A DNA stretch of 16,600 nt. It comes from Nitrospira sp. UBA5699 (GTDB taxonomy: Bacteria > Nitrospirota > Nitrospiria > Nitrospirales > Nitrospiraceae). A program made the translations under genes and the position numbers. The DNA lies in the NCBI GenBank assembly GCA_002420105.1, contig DIHJ01000061.1, positions 96,015 to 112,614 of the forward strand, written 5' to 3'. Below are positions 1-6,679 of this stretch, piece by piece. The stretch's first letter is position 1. Every line of letters starts with the position of its first letter. Under the pieces are notes generated by a model, which was not told the origin of the DNA, did no database searches, and saw only the letters and a program-made list of their open reading frames with translations.

Positions 1-243
1 GTCGCCGGCCCCATCAAATTGGTGGGCGGTACGCTGGTGATGATCGGCCTGTTCACCGGATGGGCGGCGTTTCTGTGCAGCGGACTGATGGCGTTCGCGT
101 ACTGGATGGTCCACGGCATGCAGGCTCCGTTGCCGATTCAAAACATGGGGGAACTCGCCGCCTTGTACTGTTTTGTGTTTCTGTACATCTCGGCTCACGG
201 CTCGGGAATCTGGAGCGTGGACGCGGCGAGAAAAGCGGCGTAA
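1..243 (+). CDS. DoxX-family membrane protein, 3' end only
   Basis: The reading frame is open from the first base of the window, so the gene starts upstream and only the last 80 codons are seen. The fragment has two hydrophobic membrane segments (about residues 8-35 and 53-68 of the fragment). Its features are those of the C-terminal half of DoxX/DUF4267-like small membrane proteins: a Gly-rich 'GGTLVMIGLFTGWAA' helix, a 'MVHG' turn, then 'NMGELAALYCFVFLYIS' and a final 'GSGIWSVD' that matches the usual G-x-W-S-[LVI]-D ending of the family. DoxX proteins are inner-membrane proteins of about 130-160 residues, some tied to redox or thiosulfate metabolism; the specific role here cannot be told. 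It is convergent with the TPR gene. Family call is from motif recognition, not a search. Confidence 0.8.
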   Translation, partial: VAGPIKLVGGTLVMIGLFTGWAAFLCSGLMAFAYWMVHGMQAPLPIQNMGELAALYCFVFLYISAHGSGIWSVDAARKAA

Positions 244-283
244 GCGGCTGTGGGGGACGGCTCGGCGCGCGACGGCGCTCTAG

Positions 284-318
284 GCCGGTCCACCTGGCCG
301 GACCGGCGGCTCCGCCGG
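284..318. terminator. Overlapping GC-rich hairpins between convergent genes
   Basis: Bases 284-291 pair perfectly with 300-307 (8 bp, 8-base loop), and an alternative hairpin at 303-318 pairs CCGGCGG with CCGCCGG. The two share bases 303-307, so they exclude each other. They sit 40-75 bp past the DoxX stop and about 105 bp past the TPR stop on the other strand. No T-run follows on either strand, so a classical intrinsic terminator is not shown; a bidirectional or Rho-assisted stop is an inference. Confidence 0.3.
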
Positions 319-423
319 GGCGGCAGATTCCGTGTGTTGGCCGTCGTCCTCTTGATCAGCCTCCCGCCGGCTGTCGGCTCGGCCGCTCCGGATCGAGCGT
401 AGAAGCCGGGATTCCAGGGCGGG

Positions 424-2193
424 CTACGAGGGGTGCCTCGGCTCCAGGATCCGGAAGCGCACTTCGTCGGCCTGCGTGTAGGCGGAAGTTCGTTCACCCT
501 CGAACAACCCGCAGCGGTAGAGGCCCGGCGTCCATCCGGTTTTTGGACGGGACAGCATGAAGTAGCCGGATTGGTCGCTCATGGACATGGTGACGCGGTC
601 CTGCGCGACGGCGCGGGGTTCTCCGGCCATTTCGGACGCTTCCAGGAAACATTGCGCGGTCAGCGGCACCGCATCGTACGAGGCAGAGACGAGTCCGAAC
701 ACCAGATAAATGTCCTGTTGGGTGGCCGGAAAGCTGTCGCCCGGGTTCAGCGGAATAAACTCGTGGGCGCCGGTGGGAAAGTCGTCCCGCATGACCTTGC
801 CCGCCGGGATGACAAACCGGAACCAGCTGAAATCGGCGTCCCGTCCCATCAGTGACGTGCGCTGATCCAACGCTGTCTGGGGTTTCATCCGCTCGGCGGC
901 CTTTGCCAACAACGCTTCTTCGGGATCGGCGATCGCGGAATCCGGCGGATCGACCGGCGCAGTCCTGTCTGCCGCGGGATTCGACTTCAGATCGGCCAGT
1001 TCCGGCACATGGGGGCGAATCTTGTCCAGCCACCGGGTCAACTTGGCCTTGTCCAGCACTCTGGTTCCGGGCGGCAACTGAATTCCCTTGTTGGCTTCTT
1101 CAAATTCGAGGGCCGTGTCATAGAGCGTTTGGAAGTGGACGAATGCGTCCTCCCACTGCTCCAATTCCACCAGACATTGGCCCATCCGGAACACCGTATC
1201 CGTATATTCATCGTCGCTCGGATCGAGGTTGGCGATCGTGCCGAAGACGGCCAACGCATCCTTGCACCGGCCCAGTTGCATGAGGGTCAGCCCCAATTGA
1301 TGGGTGGCGGACGGGTCTCTGGGATTGAGGGCCAGCATCTTGCGATATACCTGCTCGGCCTCCAGATACCGGCCGGCAACGAACAGTCTCCATCCGTCCG
1401 CGCGGATCAACGCCCATTCTCTCAATTGGGCTTCGGTCACGCCTTTGGGGGTCAGTACGGGCTCGAACCGCCTGCCCCGTTCCTGGCTCTCTCCGTAAAT
1501 GATTGCCAGGAGATTCTTCGCGGGGAGCTCGAGCGGAGATCCGGGCGACATCGAGTTCAGCACGTGGCGGACATCCGCTTCCGCCCCCTGATAGTCCAAG
1601 ACGTCGAAGCGCGCCCGGGCGAGCGCCAGCCGCCAACCGAGCAATTCCGGAACCAGTTCCACGGCCTTCTTGTACGAGACCAGCGATTCCTCCAGGCGGT
1701 CGAGCTTCCGGAGCTCCTGCGCGAGGCGCAGGTGAATCAGAGGATTCCGGGCGTCGATCTCGGCGATGCGGCGCAACTCGGCGACGGATTCCTCTCCCTC
1801 TCCCGACCGGGCCAAGACGCTCCATTTGGCCCAGCGGACGTCCAATGCGGCCGGTTTCCCGGCCAGAGCGGTTTCATAGGCCGCCACCGCTTCGCGGGGA
1901 CCCCGTACGGTCGAGAGGATATCGCCCCGGAGCTTATGCAGGCTGAGCGAGCGGGGATGGTCTTGAATCGCCTCTTCGAGAATCCCGAGCGCCGGGTTGA
2001 TCGCCCCGCTCTCCCAGACGAGCTTCACATGTTCGGCCACGGCCTCCTCCGATGCGGATGGGCTCTCGCCCGCGAACGTCGCGGGAACCGCCGCCCACGT
2101 GAACGACAGGATCACGACGAAAAGCAGGGGGAGAGACGGGGAGACAGTCCGGCGGAATGCGTCGTTCATACGAAACGCTCGGTAAATTTTCAT
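424..2193 (-). CDS. Secreted TPR-repeat protein with C-terminal beta domain
   Basis: A 589-residue protein from ATG 2193. A signal peptide is clear: basic start, hydrophobic run around 'LPLLFVVILSFTWAAV', likely cleavage after 'ATFA'. The body carries two blocks of TPR helices (roughly residues 45-210 and 260-365), for example 'LVSYKKAVELVPE' and 'AEQVYRKMLALNPRDPSATHQLGL'-type units. A Pro/Asp-rich linker follows, then a C-terminal beta-rich domain (about 440-585) with a 'GWTPGLYRCGLFEGE' element like those of periplasmic Ig-like modules. The likely role is a periplasmic or outer-membrane scaffold; no enzyme motif is seen. Start choice: ATG 2193 has GAGG only 2 bases upstream, but a GTG at 2229 overlaps the best promoter -10 and the ATG at 2169 has no ribosome site. 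It is divergent from the methyltransferase. Confidence 0.85.
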   Translation of the reverse strand: MKIYRAFRMNDAFRRTVSPSLPLLFVVILSFTWAAVPATFAGESPSASEEAVAEHVKLVWESGAINPALGILEEAIQDHPRSLSLHKLRGDILSTVRGPREAVAAYETALAGKPAALDVRWAKWSVLARSGEGEESVAELRRIAEIDARNPLIHLRLAQELRKLDRLEESLVSYKKAVELVPELLGWRLALARARFDVLDYQGAEADVRHVLNSMSPGSPLELPAKNLLAIIYGESQERGRRFEPVLTPKGVTEAQLREWALIRADGWRLFVAGRYLEAEQVYRKMLALNPRDPSATHQLGLTLMQLGRCKDALAVFGTIANLDPSDDEYTDTVFRMGQCLVELEQWEDAFVHFQTLYDTALEFEEANKGIQLPPGTRVLDKAKLTRWLDKIRPHVPELADLKSNPAADRTAPVDPPDSAIADPEEALLAKAAERMKPQTALDQRTSLMGRDADFSWFRFVIPAGKVMRDDFPTGAHEFIPLNPGDSFPATQQDIYLVFGLVSASYDAVPLTAQCFLEASEMAGEPRAVAQDRVTMSMSDQSGYFMLSRPKTGWTPGLYRCGLFEGERTSAYTQADEVRFRILEPRHPS

Positions 2194-2227
2194 GTCCTCA
2201 AGGAGGTACGAACTCGGTGTGACGTTC

Positions 2228-2236
2228 ACTCTACCA
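2228..2236 (-). promoter_or_regulatory. Extended -10 element for the TPR gene
   Basis: Read on the minus strand the bases are TGG-TAGAGT, an extended -10 (TGn plus 4/6 of TATAAT). There is no good -35 at 16-18 bp. Transcription would begin near 2221, giving a leader of about 28 bases to ATG 2193, which argues against the upstream GTG at 2229 as the start. Confidence 0.4.
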
Positions 2237-2376
2237 AGAATTCCTGTCTGTTGAAATACACAGCCCTCAAGTCCTATTCCTCAGAGCCGCGGGAGGAGAA
2301 AAGGATTCGCGCCGCATGACCGCCTGCCGGGCGCGACTTTGCATACCCCGTTTCTCCAACGGGTTGGTCCCCCCGA

Positions 2377-2405
2377 TTGACAGGCGACGGGCCCGGGGGT
2401 AGCCT
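2377..2405 (+). promoter_or_regulatory. Sigma-70 promoter of the methyltransferase gene
   Basis: A perfect TTGACA (2377-2382) is followed by exactly 17 bases and TAGCCT (2400-2405), which keeps the three most conserved -10 bases (T, A and the final T). The spacer is very GC-rich and contains the palindrome CGGGCCCG (2388-2395). Predicted transcription start is near 2412, leaving a 26-base leader that holds the AGGAAAGGA ribosome site at 2422-2430. Confidence 0.6.
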
Positions 2406-2437
2406 GCTGCCGGCTCTTTTCAGGAAAGGATGGCGCC

Positions 2438-3451
2438 ATGGCAACCCGACACCTCTCTCCGGCGAAAATCATGGAACTCGGCATGGCGTTCTGGGGATCG
2501 AAGACGCTGCTCAGCGCCGTCGAACTCGGGCTGTTCACCGCCTTGGCCGACGGGCCGCTCGATGCGAGCCAATTGACCAGGCGACTGCAATTGCATCCGC
2601 GGAGCGCGCGGGATTTCTTCGACGCGCTCGTTGCGTTGGGGATGCTGAAACGGACCGGGACGCGCTACGCCAACACGGCCGAAACGGGGAGGTTCCTCGA
2701 TCGGAACAAGCCGTCGTACATGGGGGGCATGTTGGAGATGTCCAACGCGCGGTTGTACCGGTTCTGGGGGTCGCTCACCGAGGGCCTCCGCACCGGCAAG
2801 CCGCAGAACGAGGTGAAGACCGGCGAAGACTTTTTCGGGACGCTCTACGCGAATCCGCAGCGGCTCGAGGGATTCCTCAAGGCCATGACCGGTCTCAGCA
2901 TCGGCTCGGCACAGGTCATCGCCCGAAAGTTTCCGTGGAAGAAATACCGCACCTTCATCGACGTCGGTTGCGCGCAGGGCGGCGTGGCCGTGGAGATTGC
3001 GTCGGCGCACAAACACCTCACCGGCGGCGGCATGGATCTGCCCGTCGTACAGCCGATCTTCGAGGAATACGCCGAGCGCAAGGGCGTGGGACGGCGTCTC
3101 CAGTTCTATGCCGGGGACTTCTTCAAAGATCCGATTCCGAAGACCGACGTGATTGTCATGGGGCACATTCTGCACGACTGGAACCTCGACGAGAAGCTGA
3201 TGCTCCTGCGGAAAGCCTACGACGCGTTACCGGCCAACGGAGCCCTCATCGTGCACGAGGCTCTCATCGACGACGCGCGCAAGAAGAACGCGTTCGGCCT
3301 GCTCATGAGCCTGAACATGCTGATCGAGACTCACGGTGGCTTTGATTTCACCGGCGCGGACTGCCGGAAGTGGATGAAGGACGTCGGATTCCGCCGCACG
3401 ACGGTGGAGCGGCTGGCCGGACCGGACGGGATGGTCGTGGGGTTCAAATAA
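2438..3451 (+). CDS. SAM-dependent O-methyltransferase (plant COMT/acetylserotonin OMT type)
   Basis: A 337-residue protein of usual family length. Residues about 10-90 form the winged-helix dimerisation domain ('ELGLFTALADGPLDASQLTRR', then a 'ARDFFDALVALGML' helix). Residues about 150-337 form the Rossmann methyltransferase domain. Motif I is 'FIDVGCAQGG' (173-182), where most relatives have DVGGGxG. The 'GHILHDWNLDEKL' motif puts the usual catalytic His at H246 followed by D247-W248. These enzymes move a methyl group from S-adenosylmethionine to a hydroxyl of a small aromatic or polyketide; the substrate here is unknown and no biosynthetic genes lie next to it. Start ATG 2438 is set by the ribosome site AGGAAAGGA 8 bases upstream. 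It appears to be a single-gene unit. Confidence 0.88.
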   Translation: MATRHLSPAKIMELGMAFWGSKTLLSAVELGLFTALADGPLDASQLTRRLQLHPRSARDFFDALVALGMLKRTGTRYANTAETGRFLDRNKPSYMGGMLEMSNARLYRFWGSLTEGLRTGKPQNEVKTGEDFFGTLYANPQRLEGFLKAMTGLSIGSAQVIARKFPWKKYRTFIDVGCAQGGVAVEIASAHKHLTGGGMDLPVVQPIFEEYAERKGVGRRLQFYAGDFFKDPIPKTDVIVMGHILHDWNLDEKLMLLRKAYDALPANGALIVHEALIDDARKKNAFGLLMSLNMLIETHGGFDFTGADCRKWMKDVGFRRTTVERLAGPDGMVVGFK

Positions 3452-3511
3452 GAAAGGAAAGCGCGGCCTCGCTCATCGATCCGGGGACCTTGCGATGGAT
3501 CGGTTTCAGCC

Positions 3512-3667
3512 ATGTCGAAGCCGACGAATGCGGAGCTCTGCCGGTACGGCTCGGTGTTCGTCGGGGACGGAGGCCGGACGCTTCGCGATCTTGTCACATT
3601 GCTGCGGGAGGTCCTCGGCGGGGCGCGAGGGCGCGAGGGAACGCAGGCAGGGACAGAGTCGCTCTGA
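3512..3667 (+). CDS. Possible 51-residue small protein
   Basis: An ATG at 3512 opens 51 codons ending in TGA 3665-3667. The product begins MSKPTNAELCRYGSVFVG and has an amphipathic 'LRDLVTLLREVLGG' helix, a composition more protein-like than the other frames here. Its stop codon is built into the base of the 3666-3692 hairpin. Against it: no ribosome binding site precedes the ATG and I recognise no family. It may be chance. Confidence 0.2.
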   Translation: MSKPTNAELCRYGSVFVGDGGRTLRDLVTLLREVLGGARGREGTQAGTESL

Positions 3668-3692
3668 ACCGGTCGGCTCGTGCCGCCGGTTC
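3666..3692. other. 11-bp imperfect hairpin, possible terminator or RNA structure
   Basis: GAACCGG (3666-3672) pairs with CCGGTTC (3686-3692), and after one bulged T (3673) CGGC (3674-3677) pairs with GCCG (3682-3685), closing a 4-base TCGT loop. That is 11 base pairs with one bulge. No T-run follows on either strand. It lies 215 bp past the methyltransferase stop and directly at the stop of the possible small ORF. Confidence 0.45.
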
Positions 3693-3917
3693 CGTCCGCC
3701 CTGCCGTGCCATGATCCCCGGTCCGTTGACCGTATCAGAAATGATTCGGCCATGATCTGAACCGATTCACTTTCCTTCCTTCTACCTATCGAAATTCCCC
3801 GAGAAATCGCGGTTCGCAACGCAAAAGCGATTGGCGCATCTCTTGCTCGTCGTGTGACGTAGAAGATGAGGTGGTGCTTTTCGCAGCGCACCATCCCGGT
3901 TGGAACGAGGGAAGCCG

Positions 3918-5099
3918 ATGGGTATCTGTATTCTGGTTGCCGACGATGAGCCCGATATCCTGTTCAGCCTCGCGGAACGACTCCGTTGGATGGGGCATGA
4001 CGTCGTGACGGCGGAGGACGGACAGGCGGCGGTGTCGGCCGTGGAATCGCATCCTGTCGATCTGGCATTTCTCGATGTGACGATGCCCCGCCTGAACGGC
4101 ATGGATGCGCTCAAACGGATCCGGCGGCGGTGGCCGAATCTCCCCGTGGTCATGTTGACTGCCTACGGCACGATCCGGGTGGCCGTGGAAGCGATGAAAG
4201 AGGGTGCGGTGGACTTCATTACGAAACCGTTCGAACCGGGTCAAATCGACCTGGTGGTGGCCATGGCGCTGGAACGGCGTGACCAGAAGGGAGACGCGAC
4301 GCGACTTCTGGGAGAGGTCAGCCACGACGTGAAGAATCTCCTGATGCCGCTGGTTACGGGAACGGACCTTCTGGCGGAGGAGATCGACGACCTGTTCAAA
4401 GCGATGCCGGGCTTGGAGTCGGCGAAGGCCCAGGCCAGCCACCACGCGTGCGAGGAAGTCCTGCAGCTCTTACGCAACGCGTCGCTGCGCATCCAGGACC
4501 GGATGAAGGAGATTGCCGACTATGTGGCGGTGACCAGGACGCCGCAGAAATTCGAACCCTGTCAGATCGCCAAGGTCGCGGAGAGCGTCGCGAAGACGTT
4601 GCGCGTGTTGATGCAGCAGAAGCAGGTCGCGTTGCGGATCGAAGGACTCGACTCGCTGCCGCCCGTCATGGGCGATCTCAACCGGCTCTATTCGCTCCTG
4701 TACAACCTGGCGCACAATGCCATCCCCGAAGTGCCTCCCCAGGGCTCCATCACGATTCGGGGGGAACACGATGCCGCGGCGCATGCCATTCTGCTCGCGG
4801 TGGAGGACACCGGCAAGGGGATGCCGGCGGAGGTCCGCGAGGCGTTGTTCACGAACCGCGTGCAGAGCAGCAAGGCCGGCGGGACGGGGTTGGGGATGAA
4901 AATCGTGAAGGACGTGGTCGATGCCCACGGCGGGCAGATTTCGGTCGAAAGCCAGGAAGGCAGGGGCACGACGTTTCGCATCACCCTGCCGATTCATCCG
5001 CCGGCCGTCCTGAAGGGGAAAACGCAGGGATCGATGTCCGCGCCCGGTGCGGAGGTGCAGGCTCGGCCGGGAGGCCGGTCGGCTTGGATGGCGGAATAG
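3918..5099 (+). CDS. Receiver-histidine kinase hybrid (two-component signalling)
   Basis: A 393-residue cytoplasmic protein without membrane segments. Residues 1-120 are a response-regulator receiver: acidic pair D9-D10, phospho-acceptor D53 in 'LAFLDVTMP', T81, K103 in 'ITKPF'. Residues about 128-210 carry an H-box 'GEVSHDVKNLLMP' with phosphorylatable H136. Residues 225-360 form the ATPase domain: N-box N267 ('NLAHNAI'), G1 'VEDTGKGMP' (D297), G2 'GGTGLGMKIV'. All catalytic positions are present. In such proteins a phosphorelay into D53 controls the attached kinase; the partner regulator is not in the window. The ATG at 3918 is chosen over a TTG at 3900 because GAGGG lies 6 bases ahead of it and the receiver begins right there. 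A secreted NTF2-like gene follows 69 bp later and is probably co-transcribed. Confidence 0.9.
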   Translation: MGICILVADDEPDILFSLAERLRWMGHDVVTAEDGQAAVSAVESHPVDLAFLDVTMPRLNGMDALKRIRRRWPNLPVVMLTAYGTIRVAVEAMKEGAVDFITKPFEPGQIDLVVAMALERRDQKGDATRLLGEVSHDVKNLLMPLVTGTDLLAEEIDDLFKAMPGLESAKAQASHHACEEVLQLLRNASLRIQDRMKEIADYVAVTRTPQKFEPCQIAKVAESVAKTLRVLMQQKQVALRIEGLDSLPPVMGDLNRLYSLLYNLAHNAIPEVPPQGSITIRGEHDAAAHAILLAVEDTGKGMPAEVREALFTNRVQSSKAGGTGLGMKIVKDVVDAHGGQISVESQEGRGTTFRITLPIHPPAVLKGKTQGSMSAPGAEVQARPGGRSAWMAE

Positions 5100-5168
5100 G
5101 ACCGGACTTCCCGCCCGTCCGGCGGAGGCGACCGCCGCGCCATCCCCGCGCGGCTGAAGGAGGGCATG

Positions 5169-5714
5169 ATGAGGACCGTTGCCGGACCGATCGCCCGCGC
5201 GCTCATGATCCTGATCGTTCCCGCGTTGGCTGCCGCTCCTCCCGATGCGTCGGCGCTGACTCAAATCCTGCCGGACGCGGTCATCGAGGCCGATCAGCAA
5301 AGCGTGATGGAACTGGTCGGCACCTTCGATCGGGCGCAGGAAGCCATCCGTGCCCGTGACGTCAGGGCGCTGACGGGGCTGTATGCGCCGGACTACCGGT
5401 ACCACCACTTGAATCGAGGGGATATCGGCAGGATCTGGGCGGATCTGTTCGCGCGGTACGATCTGATCGCCAACATTCATACCTTTTCGTCGATCAAAGT
5501 GGTAAAGACGGCCGGAGGCCTTACGGCCGAGATCATCTGCAACGGCGCCGTGTGGGCCAATTCCAGAGAGACCAAACAACGGATTCCCATCGACAGCTGG
5601 CAGCAGGAAGTCCACCGGTTGATCAAGGGAAAGGACGGCTGGCGCATCACCGGCAGCCCGGGCGGCGGAAAGGCGGTCCGTCAGTTCGGCGCCGCGCTCC
5701 ATCCGCTGTTCTGA
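5169..5714 (+). CDS. Secreted NTF2/SnoaL-like (DUF4440-type) protein
   Basis: A 181-residue protein with an N-terminal signal peptide (basic start, 'ALMILIVPALAAA', likely cleavage after 'DASA'). The remainder fits one cone-shaped NTF2-like domain: a helix 'GTFDRAQEAIRARDVRALTGLYAPDYRYHHLN', a middle helix 'IGRIWADLFARYD', and beta strands ending in 'GWRITGSPGG', the pattern of DUF4440/SnoaL relatives that act as small-molecule binding or accessory proteins outside the cytoplasm. No catalytic residues can be assigned. AAGGAGGG lies at 5157-5164; the ATG at 5166 would be only 2 bases from AGGAGG, so ATG 5169 (5-base gap) is preferred. A hairpin (5135-5140 with 5148-5153) sits just before the ribosome site. 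It is convergent with the acetyltransferase. Confidence 0.75.
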   Translation: MRTVAGPIARALMILIVPALAAAPPDASALTQILPDAVIEADQQSVMELVGTFDRAQEAIRARDVRALTGLYAPDYRYHHLNRGDIGRIWADLFARYDLIANIHTFSSIKVVKTAGGLTAEIICNGAVWANSRETKQRIPIDSWQQEVHRLIKGKDGWRITGSPGGGKAVRQFGAALHPLF

Positions 5715-5759
5715 CGTTCCGCGGTCCGGACTCTTTCCTTTCCGCCGCCGTCCGGTCGG

Positions 5760-6305
5760 TCAGCGGGCGGTGAACTCCGCTTCGAGGATGCCGTAGAGTT
5801 CAACGTCGACGAACCGGCCGAGCCGCAGGTAGTGCCCGCGCAGACGACCTTCGTACGTCATCCCCGCTTTCTGCAAAACCCGTCCGGACGCCGCGTTGCC
5901 GGCAAAGTGCGGGCCGCAGATCCGGTGCAGCTGCAAGGCGGTGAAGCCGTATCCGAGGACTGCGCGCACCGCTTCGGTGCCATAACCGCGATTCCAGTAG
6001 GGAACCCCGAGCCAGTATCCGATCCGCGCGTGCCGGTGCGCGGCGGCGATGTCCAGGCCGATCGAGCCGAGCAGCGCCCGGTCGATTGCGAGCACGACGG
6101 CGAAATGCACGGCCTTGCCGGAGTCGTAGTCCTGCTGCAGGCCCGCGATCCATCGTTCCGCGACGCCGTCTTCGTAGGGATGGGGGAGAAAGGTGCCGGC
6201 GGCGACTTCCTTCGCTCCCGCGAGACGTTGGAGGTCGCCGGCATCGGAAGGGAGAAACTGCCGGAGAATCAATCGTTCTGTTCGCAAGGTGGGAAAGGCG
6301 TCCAT
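5760..6305 (-). CDS. GNAT-family acetyltransferase, RimJ/RimL type
   Basis: A 181-residue single-domain protein of normal length for the family. It opens with the typical 'LRTERLILRQFLPSDAGDL' element, has the acetyl-CoA binding signature 'GYWLGVPYWNRGYGTEAV' (Y97-V113, with N106-R107-G108-Y109-G110 in the Q/R-x-x-G-x-G position), and ends with the familiar 'N-x-x-S-G-R-V-L-Q-K-A-G-M-x-Y-E-G' stretch (137-153). Relatives acetylate protein N-termini, amino acids or antibiotics; the substrate cannot be read from sequence. ATG 6305 is preferred to a TTG at 6317, though its GAGG is only 2 bases away. It may be expressed with the 76-codon ORF that ends 53 bp upstream. Confidence 0.87.
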   Translation of the reverse strand: MDAFPTLRTERLILRQFLPSDAGDLQRLAGAKEVAAGTFLPHPYEDGVAERWIAGLQQDYDSGKAVHFAVVLAIDRALLGSIGLDIAAAHRHARIGYWLGVPYWNRGYGTEAVRAVLGYGFTALQLHRICGPHFAGNAASGRVLQKAGMTYEGRLRGHYLRLGRFVDVELYGILEAEFTAR

Positions 6306-6358
6306 GGCCTCGATCAAACCACAGAGGAGGACGGTCTGGCAACCGCCTCAACGGCGGG

Positions 6359-6589
6359 TCAATCGGAGGAAACGAGGCGGGCGTCCCAGTCTCGCCTCGG
6401 GGAGTCACGAAAGGGAACAGGGGCGGCCGGCACCTGCGGGACGACCTGTGCCATCTCTTCCGCAAGGACCTCCACGCTGTCGCAGGCCTCCGGGTTGGTT
6501 TCCGCGGGCTTGGTGAAATCCGCGGCCCTCCTCAAGGCTTGCTTGATCGGTACGTGACCGGCTTTCGGTTGCAGCATCGGAGGGGACAT
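6359..6589 (-). CDS. Small hypothetical protein (76 residues)
   Basis: An ATG at 6589 is preceded by a perfect AGGAGG with a 4-base gap (6594-6599 on the plus strand), the strongest ribosome site in the window. The 76-residue product is soluble, with a Pro-rich start, a possible helix 'IKQALRRAADFTKPAE', an acidic-hydrophobic middle 'CDSVEVLAEEMAQVVPQV' and a charged tail. I recognise no family. It lies divergent from the cellulose synthase fusion with a 90-bp shared upstream region, and 53 bp ahead of the acetyltransferase on the same strand. The ribosome site is the main support; composition alone would not prove it. Confidence 0.5.
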   Translation of the reverse strand: MSPPMLQPKAGHVPIKQALRRAADFTKPAETNPEACDSVEVLAEEMAQVVPQVPAAPVPFRDSPRRDWDARLVSSD

Positions 6590-6622
6590 GCGGCCTCCTG
6601 TGCGGTCCGCATCATCCTTCTC

Positions 6623-6651
6623 TTGCCTGTGAAGCCTTGCTGTGTTTTAAT
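6623..6651 (+). promoter_or_regulatory. Sigma-70 promoter of the cellulose synthase-like operon
   Basis: TTGCCT (6623-6628), a 17-base spacer and TTTAAT (6646-6651; 5/6 to consensus), with TGT just before the -10 making it an extended -10. Predicted start near 6658 gives a leader of about 22 bases. No ribosome binding site is visible in that leader. Confidence 0.6.
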
Positions 6652-6679
6652 CCGCCGGCTCTTGCCATGATTGCGAACC

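Larger units (their letters stand above)
3452..3917. other. Long intergenic stretch, mostly without recognisable genes
   Basis: The 466 bp between the methyltransferase and the receiver-kinase gene hold no ORF that I recognise; the longer open frames in it are arginine/serine/proline-rich and look like chance GC-rich frames. It contains a possible 51-codon ORF (3512-3667), a strong hairpin (3666-3692), a smaller hairpin with a 6-bp TGGTGC/GCACCA stem (3872-3893) in the probable leader of the next gene, and a weak promoter candidate TTGACC (3726-3731) with CATGAT 19 bases later (3751-3756). Confidence 0.5.

Noticed and set aside
2194..2229. GTG 2229 as the start of the TPR protein
   Set aside because: It overlaps the best -10 element, lacks a ribosome site, and would put 12 extra residues before an already adequate signal peptide.
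2200..2256. Perfect AGGAGGT on the plus strand at 2201-2207 followed by a GTG frame
   Set aside because: The frame from GTG 2218 closes after about 12 codons; the sequence lies in the divergent leader of the TPR gene and is probably chance.
1009..2319. 436-codon plus-strand frame opposite the TPR gene
   Set aside because: The minus-strand product has a signal peptide and TPR repeats; the plus-strand product has neither and reads like a shadow.
3872..3890. Sigma-54-like promoter before the receiver-kinase gene (TGGTGC...GCA)
   Set aside because: The GG and GC pairs are 8 bases apart rather than the required 10, and TTGC is missing.
4470..5702. 410-codon minus-strand frame across the receiver-kinase and NTF2-like genes
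   Set aside because: Spans two convincing sense genes and their ribosome sites, with Arg/His-rich composition and no family match.
5724..5755. CCGGAC/GTCCGG inverted repeat between the NTF2-like gene and the acetyltransferase as a terminator
   Set aside because: Only 6 bp with an 18-base loop and no T-run.
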